A stretch of DNA of 64,000 nt from Actinomadura_C sp036008685. Its GTDB lineage: Bacteria > Actinomycetota > Actinomycetes > Streptosporangiales > Streptosporangiaceae. Under the pieces are notes generated by a model. That model had not been told where the DNA came from and did no database searches. It worked only from the letters and a program-made list of their open reading frames with translations. Every line of letters begins with the position of its first letter. The first letter of the stretch is position 1. Positions 27,999 to 38,300 of the stretch are shown here, piece after piece. The DNA lies in contig DASYNF010000195.1 in assembly GCA_036008685.1 (NCBI GenBank), positions 1 to 64,000 on the forward strand, read 5' to 3'. A program made the translations under genes and the position numbers.

Positions 27999-30071
27999 AT
28001 GAAGGACCCGAACAACACGCGGGACACCCTGCCCCGGCGGGGCTCCCCCTTGTGGATATATCTGATGTGCGTCATCAGCGCGGGCGCCGTCGTGGTCGCC
28101 GTGACGCTCAGCGGACTCATCCGCCACGAGTTCGAAGCACTCTTCGGCAACCCGGTGTTCTGGATCCTCGGCTGTTTCGTCCTCTTCGGCGAGCTCCGGC
28201 CGATCATCACCCCGGGGTCGACGGAGACCAGCGGCGCGACGACGTCGACCACCTTCGTCTTCGCCGCGCTCCTTTACGCGGGGATGCCGGTCGCGGTCCT
28301 GTTGCAGGTCGTGGCAGCGTTCACCTATGGCGTCTTCCGGCGTCGCGCGGCCCATCGCACCGCGTTCAACGTCGCTCAGTACGCCCTCAGCATCGGGGCG
28401 GCGACGCTCGTGCTGGCCGTCTTCGGCGTCACGCCGTCGGCGGCGCGGCCATGGGTGCCCGGCGGGACGGACCTGCTCGCCATCACCCTGGCCGCGGCCA
28501 TCTATTTCCTCAGCAATGACACGCTCGTCAGCGGCGCGGTCGCGTTGCACGAACGCGTCTCGCTGTTCAAGGTGATGCGCCGGGACATCGGCTACCAGGT
28601 ACTGGTCAACCTCGCGCTTCTCGGGCTCTCGCCCCTCGTCGTCGTCGCCATGGACCGGTCGGCCGCGTTCGTGCCGCTGATCGTGCTCCCGTTCATCGCC
28701 GTCTATCTCATCGCCTCCGGGGCGGTGCGCCGGGAGCACCAGGCACTGCACGACGGGCTGACCGGGCTGCCCAACCGGAAGATGCTCACCATGCGCACCG
28801 AGGAGGCGCTCGCGGAGGCGCGCCACCAGGCCCCCCGGGGCGGCGGCCACGGAGGCCGCGAGCGGGTCGGCCTGTTCCTCCTCGATCTCGATCGCTTCAA
28901 GGAGGTCAACGACACGCTCGGCCACCACACCGGGGACCGCCTCCTGCAGATGGTGGCCCATCGCCTGACTCACAGCGTCCGCCCGGGTGATCTGGTCGCG
29001 CGGCTCGGCGGCGACGAGTTCGCGGTGCTGCTGCCTTCGGTGCGGGATGCCCAGGCCGCCCGTGAGGTCGCGGTGCGGCTGCGGGCCGCGCTGAGCGAGC
29101 CCGTACGGCTGGACGGGATGTCGTTCGATCTCGAGGGCAGCGTCGGGATCGCGCTCCATCCCGACCACGCGCCCGACTTCGAACTGCTGCTGCAGCGGGC
29201 CGATGTGGCGATGTACGTCGCCAAGGAGAGCCGGTGCGGTGTCGAGATCTACTCGCAGGCCAAGGACCGGAACTCTCCTGCCAGGCTCGGGATGCTCGGA
29301 GATCTGCGGCGGGCGATCGACCGCAAGGAGCTGGAGCTGCACTTCCAGCCCAAGGTGAGCCTCATCGATGGGCAGCTCGTGGGGATGGAGGCGCTTCTGC
29401 GCTGGCGGCATCCCGAGCAGGGACTCATCGGCCCGGCCCAGTTCCTGCCCATCGCCGAGCAGACCTACCTGATGCGGCCGATCACCCACTACGTCGTCGA
29501 CGGCGTGCTCACCCAGGCGGACGTGTGGTGGCGGGAGGGGCTGACGGTTCAGATCTCGGTCAACCTCTCCGGCCGGGACCTGCTGGATTCCACACTCACC
29601 GAGACGATCGAGTCGGGGCTGCGGGAGCGAGGTCTCCCGGCCGCGATGCTCCAGCTCGAGATCACCGAGCGGATCCTGATGAACGAGCCCGCCTACGCCG
29701 GCGACACCATCGACGCGCTCGCGGAGCTCGGGATCCCTCTGAGCCTGGACGATTTCGGGACCGGCTATTCATCCCTCGTACGGCTGAAGAGGCTGCCGGT
29801 CGAGGAAATCAAGATCGACTCTTCGTTCGTCCACCGGCTGACGGAGTCCTGCGACGACGCCGTGATCGTACGGTCGATCGTGGATCTGGTCCGGACCCTC
29901 GGGCTGCGGTCGGTGGCGGAGGGGGTCGAGGATCCGAAGACGGCCCAGCTGCTGCGGGACATGGGCTGCGACGCGGCCCAGGGCTGGCACTTCGGCCGGC
30001 CCATGGGAGCCTCCGAGGCCACGGACTGGCTGCGTCGTCGCATGGAGCGAGCACCGGAGCCGGCCGCCTAG
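27999..30071 (+). CDS. Membrane-anchored GGDEF-EAL protein (canonical motifs)
   Basis: Cyclic-di-GMP metabolic enzyme of 690 residues. The N-terminal part (about 15-245) has seven or so hydrophobic helices forming a membrane sensor. The GGDEF domain carries intact RLGGDEF (337-341) with an inhibitory I-site RPGD exactly five residues before it. The EAL domain has EAL (464-466), LEITERIL, LDDFGTGYSS, EEIKIDSSF and AEGVED, so all metal-ligand motifs are present. Both cyclase and phosphodiesterase activity are therefore possible. The start ATG at 27999 follows GAGGGAAGTG. No terminator is obvious before gatC 190 bp downstream. Confidence 0.92.
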   Translation: MKDPNNTRDTLPRRGSPLWIYLMCVISAGAVVVAVTLSGLIRHEFEALFGNPVFWILGCFVLFGELRPIITPGSTETSGATTSTTFVFAALLYAGMPVAVLLQVVAAFTYGVFRRRAAHRTAFNVAQYALSIGAATLVLAVFGVTPSAARPWVPGGTDLLAITLAAAIYFLSNDTLVSGAVALHERVSLFKVMRRDIGYQVLVNLALLGLSPLVVVAMDRSAAFVPLIVLPFIAVYLIASGAVRREHQALHDGLTGLPNRKMLTMRTEEALAEARHQAPRGGGHGGRERVGLFLLDLDRFKEVNDTLGHHTGDRLLQMVAHRLTHSVRPGDLVARLGGDEFAVLLPSVRDAQAAREVAVRLRAALSEPVRLDGMSFDLEGSVGIALHPDHAPDFELLLQRADVAMYVAKESRCGVEIYSQAKDRNSPARLGMLGDLRRAIDRKELELHFQPKVSLIDGQLVGMEALLRWRHPEQGLIGPAQFLPIAEQTYLMRPITHYVVDGVLTQADVWWREGLTVQISVNLSGRDLLDSTLTETIESGLRERGLPAAMLQLEITERILMNEPAYAGDTIDALAELGIPLSLDDFGTGYSSLVRLKRLPVEEIKIDSSFVHRLTESCDDAVIVRSIVDLVRTLGLRSVAEGVEDPKTAQLLRDMGCDAAQGWHFGRPMGASEATDWLRRRMERAPEPAA

Positions 30072-30264
30072 CCTGGTGGGTGTGCCGACGCGCCGCGGGC
30101 CGGACCCTCGGCCGCCACGCGGCCCGACCTGATCACGAGCCGCCACGCCGGGGTCGGACAACGACGACCGCGACGGCGCGCGGCCAGGCTGACAAGTGGG
30201 CCGCAAAGGCGCGGGACCCATAGGATGGCCTCGAACCCATTGATCTCTGAAACGGTTTCCGACT

Positions 30265-30561
30265 ATGTCCATAACCCGTGACGAGGTCGCTCACCTCGCC
30301 CGGCTGTCCCGGCTGGCGCTCAGTGACGAGGACCTCGATCATTTCGCCGTCCAGCTCGGCGCGATCGTCTCCGCGGTCGCGCGGGTGCAGGAGGTGGCGG
30401 CCGGCGACATCCCGCCCACCTCGCATGCCCTGCCGCTGACGAACGTCTTCCGTCCCGACGAAGTCCGCCCCGGTCTCACCGCCGAGCAGGCGCTCTCCGG
30501 CGCGCCCGCGGCCGAAGAGGACCGGTTCCGGGTGCCTCGGATCCTCGAGGAGGAAGCATGA
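30265..30561 (+). CDS. gatC: Asp/Glu-tRNA(Asn/Gln) amidotransferase subunit C
   Basis: 98-residue GatC: MSITRDEVAHLARLSRLALSDEDL is the typical N-terminal helix, and the C-terminal VPRILEEEA tail is shared by the family. It stabilises the GatA-GatB complex that converts Glu-tRNA(Gln) and/or Asp-tRNA(Asn). Its stop TGA overlaps the GatA start in ATGA (30558-30561). First gene of gatCAB. Confidence 0.95.
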   Translation: MSITRDEVAHLARLSRLALSDEDLDHFAVQLGAIVSAVARVQEVAAGDIPPTSHALPLTNVFRPDEVRPGLTAEQALSGAPAAEEDRFRVPRILEEEA

Positions 30562-32057
30562 GCGAGATGAGCCTCACTCGCAAGACCGCCGCGGAGCTCG
30601 GTGAGCTGATCGCCTCCGGTGAGACCTCCGCCGTCGAGGTGGCCCAGGCTCATCTGGACCGCATCGCCGCCGTCGACGACCGGGTCAACGCGTTCCTTCA
30701 CGTCGACCCCGAGGTCACACTGGAGCAGGCCCGCGCCGTGGACGCCCGGCGGGCGGCGGGGGAGCCGCTCGGCCCGCTGGCCGGGGTGCCGGTGGCGCAC
30801 AAGGACGTCTTCACGACCAGGGACATGCCGACGACCGCGGCCTCCAAGATCCTGGAAGGCTGGCGACCGCCCTACGACGCCACCGTGACGGCCCGGTTGC
30901 GGGCCGCCGGCATGGTGATCCTGGGCAAGACCAACATGGACGAGTTCGCCATGGGCTCCTCCACCGAGAACAGCGCCTTCGGGCCGACCCGCAACCCATG
31001 GGACCTCGACCGCGTCCCGGGCGGCTCCTCCGGAGGATCCTCGGCCGCCGTGGCCGCCTATGAGGCGCCGCTGGCCACGGGGACGGACACGGGCGGATCG
31101 ATCCGTCAGCCCGCCTCGGTCACCGGCCTGGTCGGGATGAAGCCGACCTACGGCGGATCGTCGCGCTACGGGCTGATCGCGTTCGCCTCCTCGCTCGACA
31201 CGCCCGGCCCGCTGGCCCGTACGGTCCTGGACGCGGCTCTGCTGCACGAGGCCTTCTCCGGCCACGACCCGATGGACTCGACGTCGATCGACGCTCCCGT
31301 GCCGTCCGTGGTCGCCGCCGCCCGGCGGCCCGACGTGGAGGGCCTGCGCGTCGGCGTGGTCAAGGAGTTCGCCGGTGAGGGTTACCAGCCGGGCGTGCTG
31401 GCCCGCTTCCACGAGGCCGTGGAGCTGCTGGAGTCCCTGGGCGCCAAGGTCGTCGAGGTCTCCTGCCCCAACTTCACCTACGCGCTCGCGGCTTACTACC
31501 TCATCGCGCCGTCGGAGTGCTCGTCCAACCTCGCCCGCTTCGACGCCATGCGTTACGGCCTGCGGGTCGGCGACGACGGCACGCGGTCGGCCGAGGAGGT
31601 CATGGCGCTCACCCGCGCGGAGGGTTTCGGCCCCGAGGTCAAGCGGCGCATGATGCTGGGCACCTATGCCCTGTCCTCCGGTTACTACGACGCCTACTAC
31701 GGCAAGGCCCAGCAGGTCCGCACCCTGATCAGCCGGGACTTCCAGCAGGCGTTCGAGCAGGTCGACGTCCTGGTCTCGCCGACGACGCCGACTTCCGCGT
31801 TCGCACTGGGAGAGCGCACCGACGACCCGGTGGCGATGTACCTCGCCGACCTGTGCACCATCCCGTCCAATCTCGCGGGCAACGCGGCGATCTCCGTGCC
31901 GTGCGGGCTCGCCGACGAGGACGGGCTCCCGGTGGGCCTGCAGATCATGGCGCCGGTGCTGGGCGATGACCGGGTCTACCGCGTCGGTGCGGCCGTCGAG
32001 AAGGCCCTCGAGGACCGCTGGGGCGGCTCGCTGCTGGCCAAGGCGCCGGAGCTGTGA
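30558..32057 (+). CDS. gatA: Asp/Glu-tRNA(Asn/Gln) amidotransferase subunit A
   Basis: Amidase-signature subunit that releases ammonia from glutamine. 499 residues with the Ser-cisSer-Lys triad: K82 in VAHKDVFTT, S157 in VPGGSSGGSSAAVA, S181 in TDTGGSIRQPAS, each shifted +3 from the Staphylococcus enzyme. The 4-nt overlap with gatC and 31-nt gap to gatB show a gatCAB operon. With a genome that charges tRNA-Gln (gene at 52608) indirectly, this complex is expected to be essential; whether a GlnRS exists cannot be judged here. Confidence 0.97.
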   Translation: MSEMSLTRKTAAELGELIASGETSAVEVAQAHLDRIAAVDDRVNAFLHVDPEVTLEQARAVDARRAAGEPLGPLAGVPVAHKDVFTTRDMPTTAASKILEGWRPPYDATVTARLRAAGMVILGKTNMDEFAMGSSTENSAFGPTRNPWDLDRVPGGSSGGSSAAVAAYEAPLATGTDTGGSIRQPASVTGLVGMKPTYGGSSRYGLIAFASSLDTPGPLARTVLDAALLHEAFSGHDPMDSTSIDAPVPSVVAAARRPDVEGLRVGVVKEFAGEGYQPGVLARFHEAVELLESLGAKVVEVSCPNFTYALAAYYLIAPSECSSNLARFDAMRYGLRVGDDGTRSAEEVMALTRAEGFGPEVKRRMMLGTYALSSGYYDAYYGKAQQVRTLISRDFQQAFEQVDVLVSPTTPTSAFALGERTDDPVAMYLADLCTIPSNLAGNAAISVPCGLADEDGLPVGLQIMAPVLGDDRVYRVGAAVEKALEDRWGGSLLAKAPEL

Positions 32058-32088
32058 GGGATTCGAGCGGGGCATTGAAGGGATGGGG

Positions 32089-33606
32089 ATGGCTGTGACC
32101 GCCGAGACGCTGATGCCCTATGACGAGGCGCTCACGCGCTACGAGCCGGTGCTGGGGATCGAGACCCACATCGAGCTGGGCACGGAATCGAAGATGTTCT
32201 GCGGCTGCGCGACCGCCTTCGGCGCGCCGCCCAACACGCAGGTGTGCCCGGTCTGCCTGGGCTTCCCCGGCGCGCTGCCGGTGGTCAACAGGGCCGCGAT
32301 CGAGAGCACGATCAAGATCGGCCTGGCGCTGAACTGCTCGATCGTGGAGTGGTGCCGATTTGCCCGGAAGAACTACTTCTATCCGGACATGCCGAAGAAC
32401 TTCCAGATCTCGCAGTATGACGAGCCTCTGTGCGTGGAGGGTTACCTCGACGTCGAGATCGAGGGCGAGAACGGTCCCGAGACCCATCGCGTGGCCATCG
32501 AGCGCGTGCACATGGAGGAGGACACCGGCAAGTCGCTGCACGTCGGCGGCGCCACCGGCCGGATCCACGGCGCCGACCACTCGCTCGTCGACTACAACCG
32601 GGCCGGCATCCCGCTGGTGGAGATCGTCACCAAGCCGATCGAGGCCACGGGGGACAGGGCACCGCTGGTCGCCCGGGCCTACGCCACCGAGCTGCGTGAG
32701 CTGATACGCGCCCTCGGGGTCTCGGACGTCCGCATGGAGCAGGGCTCCATGCGCTGTGACGTCAACGTCTCGCTCATGCCACGCGGTTCCTCGCAGTGGG
32801 GCACCCGGAGCGAGACCAAGAACGTCAACTCGCTGCGGTCGGTGGAGCGGTCCGTACGGCACGAGATCGAGCGCCAGGCCGCGATCCTCGAGGCCGGCGG
32901 GAGGATCGTCCAGGAGACCAGGCACTTCCACGAGGAGACCGGCTCCACGACGAGCGGCCGGAGCAAGGAGGAGGCGCAGGACTACCGCTACTTCCCCGAG
33001 CCCGACCTGCTCCCCGTCGCGCCCTCCAGTGCCTGGATCGAGAAGCTCCGAGCGGGGCTGCCGGAGTTCCCGGCGGCCCGGCGGGTCCGCGTCAAGGCGG
33101 ACTGGGGGCTCAGCGACAAGGAGCTGCAGGACGTCGTCAACGCAGGGGCCCTCGACCTGATCGAGCAGACCATCACGGCCGGCGCCGAGCCGGCCGCCGC
33201 GCGCAAGTGGTGGATGAACGAGCTGTCCCGCCGGGCCACCGAGCAGGCCGTGGAGCTCGCGGAGCTGCCGATCACGGCCGAGCAGGTGGCCCGGGTCCAG
33301 ACCCTGGTGGCCGCCGGGGAGCTCAACGACAAGCTCGCCCGCCAGGTCTTCGAGGGCGTGCTGGCCGGAGAGGGCACACCGGACGAGGTCGTCGCCGCCC
33401 GCGGGCTCAAGATCGTCAGAGACGACGGCGCGCTCGCCTCGGTCATCGATCAGGTGATCGCCGACAATGCCGGTGTGGCGGACAAGGTGCGAAGCGGCAA
33501 GGTCGCCGCCGCGGGGGCCCTGGTGGGCGCCGTGATGAAGGCCACCCGTGGTCAGGCCGACGCGGGCCGGGCCAGGGAGCTCATCCTCGAGAAGCTGACA
33601 GGCTGA
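32089..33606 (+). CDS. gatB: Asp/Glu-tRNA(Asn/Gln) amidotransferase subunit B
   Basis: Kinase/tRNA-binding subunit that phosphorylates the tRNA-bound acid and receives ammonia from GatA. 505 residues: YEPVLGIETHIELGTESKMFCGC and CPVCLGFPGALPVVN (zinc-type cysteines), NYFYPDMPKNFQISQYDEPL, the DYNRAGIPLVEIVTKP core, and a C-terminal YqeY/tail domain ending AGRARELILEKLTG. Two in-frame ATGs (32083, 32089) exist; GAAGGG is 6 nt before the second, which I chose. A 16-bp hairpin (33612-33658) follows. Confidence 0.96.
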   Translation: MAVTAETLMPYDEALTRYEPVLGIETHIELGTESKMFCGCATAFGAPPNTQVCPVCLGFPGALPVVNRAAIESTIKIGLALNCSIVEWCRFARKNYFYPDMPKNFQISQYDEPLCVEGYLDVEIEGENGPETHRVAIERVHMEEDTGKSLHVGGATGRIHGADHSLVDYNRAGIPLVEIVTKPIEATGDRAPLVARAYATELRELIRALGVSDVRMEQGSMRCDVNVSLMPRGSSQWGTRSETKNVNSLRSVERSVRHEIERQAAILEAGGRIVQETRHFHEETGSTTSGRSKEEAQDYRYFPEPDLLPVAPSSAWIEKLRAGLPEFPAARRVRVKADWGLSDKELQDVVNAGALDLIEQTITAGAEPAAARKWWMNELSRRATEQAVELAELPITAEQVARVQTLVAAGELNDKLARQVFEGVLAGEGTPDEVVAARGLKIVRDDGALASVIDQVIADNAGVADKVRSGKVAAAGALVGAVMKATRGQADAGRARELILEKLTG

Positions 33607-33611
33607 CCGGC

Positions 33612-33658
33612 TGATTCCGCTGGGGTGGGCCCGCCGTGGGCTCACCCCAGCGGAATCA
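33612..33658. terminator. Bidirectional terminator between gatB and sugar dehydrogenase
   Basis: 16-bp perfect stem (33612-33627 with 33643-33658, TGATTCCGCTGGGGTG) separating convergent genes. The right arm contains the last codons and stop of the minus-strand gene. Confidence 0.75.
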
Positions 33659-34736
33659 CCAGGATCCTGTCGTCACCGGGGTCGACCCGTCCGCGGCCGT
33701 CGCGGTCGCTCGTCATGACCCACAGTGATCCGTCCGGCGCCCGCGCGACCGCGCGGAGCCGGCCGTACCTCCGCTCGTAGTGCGGGACCGGCCGGCCGGC
33801 CGTGCCGTCAGGGTTCAGCGGCACCTCCCACAGCCGTTCACCGCGCAGTCCGGCCGCCCACAGCGAGCCGCCGGCGTAGGCCAGCCCGGAGGGTGAGGCC
33901 TCCGCCGTCGACCAGGTGAGCAGCGGGTCGGTGTACGGGCCGCCGCCCCCGGTCCCCTCGACCGCGGGCCAGCCGTAGTCGCGCCCCGGCTCGATCCGGT
34001 TGATCTCGTCGAAGCGGTTCTGGCCGAACTCCGTGGCGTACATCCGGCCCTGGCCGTCCCATGCGAGGCCCTGGACGTTGCGGTGACCGTAGGTGAAGAC
34101 CGGGGTGCCGAAGGGGTTGCCCGGGGCGGCGGAGCCGTCGGGCCGTATCCTCAGGATCTTGCCACCGAGCGAGGCGCGGTTCTGGGCCAGCTCTGGGCGG
34201 CCGGTCTCGCCCGTCGCGACGTACAGCAGTCCGTCGGGCCCGAACGCCAGCCTGCCGCCGTTGTGGTTGCCGCCCTTGGGGATGCCGGTGAGGATGGGCT
34301 CCGGCCGGCCGAGTGTCCGGCCGTAGCGCAGGCGCACGACCCGGTTGTCGGACGCGGCCGTGAAGTAGAGGTAGACATACCGGTCCCGTCCGAACGTCGG
34401 CGAGACCGCGACCCCGAGCAGACCGCCCTCGCCCGACGGCTCCACGCCCGGCACCGTGCCCAGCACGGAGACGCGGCCCGCGGGGCCGACTCTCAGCAGG
34501 CGGGCGGTGTCCCGCTCGGTCACGAGTGCGTCACCGCCCGGGACGAAGGCGATGCCCCAGGGCGCTTTCAGCCCCGTGGCGAGCTCACGTGGCGGGCCCG
34601 GCCGTCCCGGCCCCGGTGGTGCGGCGCTGGACGGCGGCGGCTCCGGAGTCCTCGCGCCGCTCACCGGCTCGGCCGCGCATCCGGCCACGATGACGGCCGC
34701 CGCGGCGCACATGGCCGTGAGCGGCCGCGGTCTCAT
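33642..34736 (-). CDS. PQQ-dependent sugar (aldose) dehydrogenase-like lipoprotein
   Basis: Soluble-glucose-dehydrogenase-type six-bladed beta-propeller, exported and lipid-anchored. MRPRPLTAMCAAAAVIVAGC is a lipoprotein signal with the lipobox VAGC. After a Pro-rich linker come APWGIAFVPGGDALVTERDTA, EGGLLGVAVSP, GGNHNGGRLAFGPDGLLYVATGE, YGHRNVQGLAWDGQGRMYATE and GRDYGWP, the Asd/GDH_B signature including the likely catalytic His of GNHNGG. I start at the ATG at 34736 because the signal peptide begins there; an in-frame ATG at 34823 has a better AAGGGA site but would give a 30-residue extension before the signal. The cofactor is inferred from family; no PQQ synthesis genes are visible. Confidence 0.87.
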   Translation of the reverse strand: MRPRPLTAMCAAAAVIVAGCAAEPVSGARTPEPPPSSAAPPGPGRPGPPRELATGLKAPWGIAFVPGGDALVTERDTARLLRVGPAGRVSVLGTVPGVEPSGEGGLLGVAVSPTFGRDRYVYLYFTAASDNRVVRLRYGRTLGRPEPILTGIPKGGNHNGGRLAFGPDGLLYVATGETGRPELAQNRASLGGKILRIRPDGSAAPGNPFGTPVFTYGHRNVQGLAWDGQGRMYATEFGQNRFDEINRIEPGRDYGWPAVEGTGGGGPYTDPLLTWSTAEASPSGLAYAGGSLWAAGLRGERLWEVPLNPDGTAGRPVPHYERRYGRLRAVARAPDGSLWVMTSDRDGRGRVDPGDDRILVIPLG

Positions 34737-34853
34737 CGCCCGCCCGGCCTGGACGGGCGGCCGTGGGGTCCTGGCCGCACGGACGCCTCGGACCGGTGAC
34801 GGGGGATCTTCCGGCTCTGTCATGGGATCATCCCTTCGTCGCCGCGCTCCCAC

Positions 34854-35374
34854 TCCTACCTACGCTTTCCCCGGCGGTCTGGTTCCCCGGCCTTCTCGCC
34901 TGGAGGAAAGGACGAACATGATCATGGGTAAGTACTGGCCGTGTAAGGTGCTCAAACCCATAGTGGCGTCGGCATAACGTCGAAACGACCGGCGACACGG
35001 CTCGGCGCCGATCACGTGCCGCCGCGAGTTGTCGCCGGGTGGACGCTGAGCCTCAATCGCTCCGTGACCTAGGGAACGTAGATTGACTCGAAGCCACATC
35101 CGCTCGAGTGCCCTGGGCGCCGCGGGAAGACCCCCGCCTGCACAGGAGCTCAACCGTCCGACTCTGCGATCCGCAACCGTGGAACACCGCCCCGCACCGA
35201 AACGACGTCGCACGCCCGTGACCGGCGAAGCCGTGCTCGCGCCGGTGGGTGCCTGTCCGACCCGGAGCAGGCCGCGGGACGCGGTGCCATGCGTACGCGG
35301 AGGCGACCTGTGCGCCGCACACGGGGACATGGCGGCGGCCGTTTTCTCCATCCGGGCCAGAGAGCGAGCATGAG
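34854..35374. other. Long intergenic region with one short ORF
   Basis: About 520 bp between the divergent dehydrogenase and GGDEF-EAL genes. The only candidate coding element is a 19-codon ORF at 34918-34977. The section 35060-35370 is GC-rich and contains no motif I recognise. On the plus strand TAGATTGACTCG near 35085-35096 includes a TTGACT hexamer, but I see no matching -10 element. Confidence 0.4.
34918..34977 (+). CDS. Possible small ORF, 19 residues
   Basis: MIMGKYWPCKVLKPIVASA, preceded by GGAGGAAAGG at a good distance from the first ATG. The start-codon region is convincing but the codons are not strongly GC-biased in third position (ATA, TAC, AAA occur). It ends about 400 bp before the GGDEF-EAL gene. 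It may be a microprotein or a leader peptide; I have no family for it. Confidence 0.35.
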   Translation: MIMGKYWPCKVLKPIVASA

Positions 35375-38300
35375 ATGACAGCGGACGACGCCAGGCGGCG
35401 GGTGCGCGGAGCACTGCCGGCCGGTGCCGTCGCCGCGGTGGGGTTGATCTTCGTCCTGAGCGCTCTGCTCGGCGGGGTCGGCTCCGCGGTGGCCTCCTGG
35501 ATCACGGCCTTCACGGCGGCCGCGGCCGCCGGTTCACTGTTCCACGCCGCACGACGGCCGTCCGGGGACGAGCCCGTGCGGGGCCGGGCCGAGTCGTGGA
35601 GATGGTTCGGCATCGCCGCGCTGTGCTGGTGCGCCGGCGCGGTCATCGACGCCGTTTCCGCGATCGTGCTGACCGACGCCGTGGTGTCCATCTCGGTGTC
35701 GGATCTGTTCCTCCTGGCGGCGGTGGGGTCGCTGTCGACCGGTTTCGTGGTGACGGTCCGGCCTCCGGGCACGGTCCGGCAGTGGCTGCGCTTCATCGCC
35801 GACACCTACGTGTGCGTCTGTTCGGTGTTCCTCATCGGCTGGATCACGCTGTTCGGGCGGGTCTACCACGATTCCGGAGAGGCGCCACCGGAGTTCGTCC
35901 TGGAGTTGCTCTATCCGCTCGTCGACGTCGTGCTCGTGTGCGCGGCTCTGCCGTTCGCCCTCGCCGCCATGCGGGAGAGCCGCCGTTCCACGGCGGTCGC
36001 CTACGGTGCGCTGCTCGCCGTGGCCGCCGCGGACATCGCCGCCACGGTGGTACGGCTGCGCGGGGGGATGACCCCGGCATACCCGGGCGAGGCGCTGCGC
36101 CTCGTGGGGCTCCTCCTCCTCGCCGTCGTTCCCTGGGCGGACAGATCCCGCTCTCCGCAGCGGGACGGCATCGCGACGGCTGTGGCCGGCCCGGCCGACG
36201 CCCTCGCCGGGGACGAGGAGCCGCTTCGGGGACCGGAGGAGGTCCGAGGACGCATGAGCGGCCTCGGCATCGCGGTGGCCGCCGCGGCCACCGCGGCCGC
36301 GGCCGCCGTGTTCCTGGGGGGAAGGTCCTTCACGACATCCAAGGGCCTCGATTCCGTGGTGGAGGTCCTCGCCGGCTCGGCCGTGGTCGTGGTGCTGGCC
36401 CGGCTGGCCGACCTGTTGCGGGAGAACCACTGGTTGCGCCGGTCCTTCGACACCGGTGAGGAGCACTTCCGGGCCCTCGCCGAGAGCATCAACGACGTGG
36501 TGCTGATCTGCGGTCTGGACGGCACGGTGGAGTACGTCAGCGCCGGCGCGCGGCGGACCTTCAGCTACTGCCCGCGGGAACTCCTCGGGCGGCCGCTGCA
36601 AGAGATCATCCACCCCGAGGACGTGCCCAGGATCGAGGAGGTCTTCGCCGAGTTCCTCGAGCGCGATCGCAAAGACCGTGACGGCGAGGGCGACCAGCAC
36701 GGTGACGTCGGCCGTGAGGACCGGGACGACGGCGATGGGATCACCGGCGCCGCCGGCGCCCCCGGCGGCCAGGCCGCCGGGAGGCCGGAAGAGGGGGAGA
36801 CCGGAGAGGCTCCGGCGGCCCATATCGCGGCCTATACCGAGGACGCGCTCCGGGTCGCCTGGCGGGTGCGGGCCGCCGATGGCACGTGGCTCCCCACGGA
36901 GTCGACGATCTCTCGGTACGCCGGCTCGAGTGAGGAGGCCGGCGGGCGGCTTCTCATCACGACCCGAGATCTCAGCGAGCAGGCCGCCCTGCGCCGCCAG
37001 GTCACCCATCTGACCTTCCACGACGGGCTCACCGGCCTGCCCAACCGCGCCTACTTCGAGGAGCGGGCCGATGAGGTGCTCTCTCACCATCAGGAGGCCG
37101 GCCGGGTCGCCATCGTCTTCGCCGACCTGGACGGATTCACCGCCGTCAACGACTCGGCCGGCCACGCGGCCGGGGACCAGGTCCTGGCCCAGGCGGCCAG
37201 GCGGCTCCGGGCCACGGTCCAGGCCGACGACACCGTGGCCCGCTGGGGCAGCGACGAGTTCACCGTCCTGGTCGAGAACGTGGCCGAAGGGCAGGCCGTG
37301 GTCGAGCTCGCGGAACGGCTCCTGCGGGCGCTGTCCACGGAGCCTTACCGGGTCGGCACCCGGGGCATGGTCCTCAGCGCGAGCGTCGGCGTCGCCTTCG
37401 CCGGCGAAGACGGGGATCCCGGCCACGCCGGTGCCGGGCAGGGGGACCGCATGAGCACCGACGCGGCGGAGCTGATCCGCAACGGCGATCTCGCGATGGC
37501 CCGCGCGAAGGAGCTCGGCGGCGGGCGGGTCGAGGTCTTCGCCGCGCATATGCACGCCGACGTCGTACGCCGGCTCGAGCTCGGCAGCGACCTCCAGCGG
37601 GCCCTGGCCGAGGAGCAGTTCGCCATCGAGTTCCAGCCGGTGGTCGAGCTCGCGACGTCCCGGGTGACGGGCGTCGAGGCGCTGGTCCGATGGTGGCGCG
37701 GCGGTGTGTCCGTCCCCCCGGAGGAGTTCATCGGCCCGGCGGAGGAGTCGGGCCTGATGATCCCGCTCGGCGAGTGGATACTGCGCGAGGCGTGCGGCGA
37801 GGTGGCGAGGTGGCGGGAGTCCTCCTGGGACATCGGCGTCTCGGTCAACTTCGCCGCTCGGCAGCTCGCCGTCCCGCGTTTCGTCGAGTCGGTCGCCCAG
37901 GTGCTCGAGGAGACGGGGTTGCCACCGCACGCCCTGACGATCGAGGTCAAGGAGGAGGTGCTCGTCGAGGACGCCGGCCAGAACGTCGAGCGGCTCTCCG
38001 AGCTGCGCGACCTGGGCGTCCGGCTCGCGATCGACGACTTCGGCACCGGATACGCCTCGCTGGCCTATCTCGGTCAGCTCCCCGTGGACATCATCAAGAT
38101 CGCCCCGTCCTTCGTCGCCGGGCTGGGCCGCGACGACACGCTGACCCTGCTCACCCGGACGATCGTCCGGCTCGGGCGTGAGCTCGGGCTCGTGGTCGTC
38201 GCCGAGGGCATCGAGCGGCCCGAGCAGCTCGAGCTCCTCCGCGAGATGGACTGCCCGCGGGGCCAGGGTTACCTCGTGGCCAAGCCGATGTCGCCAGGGC

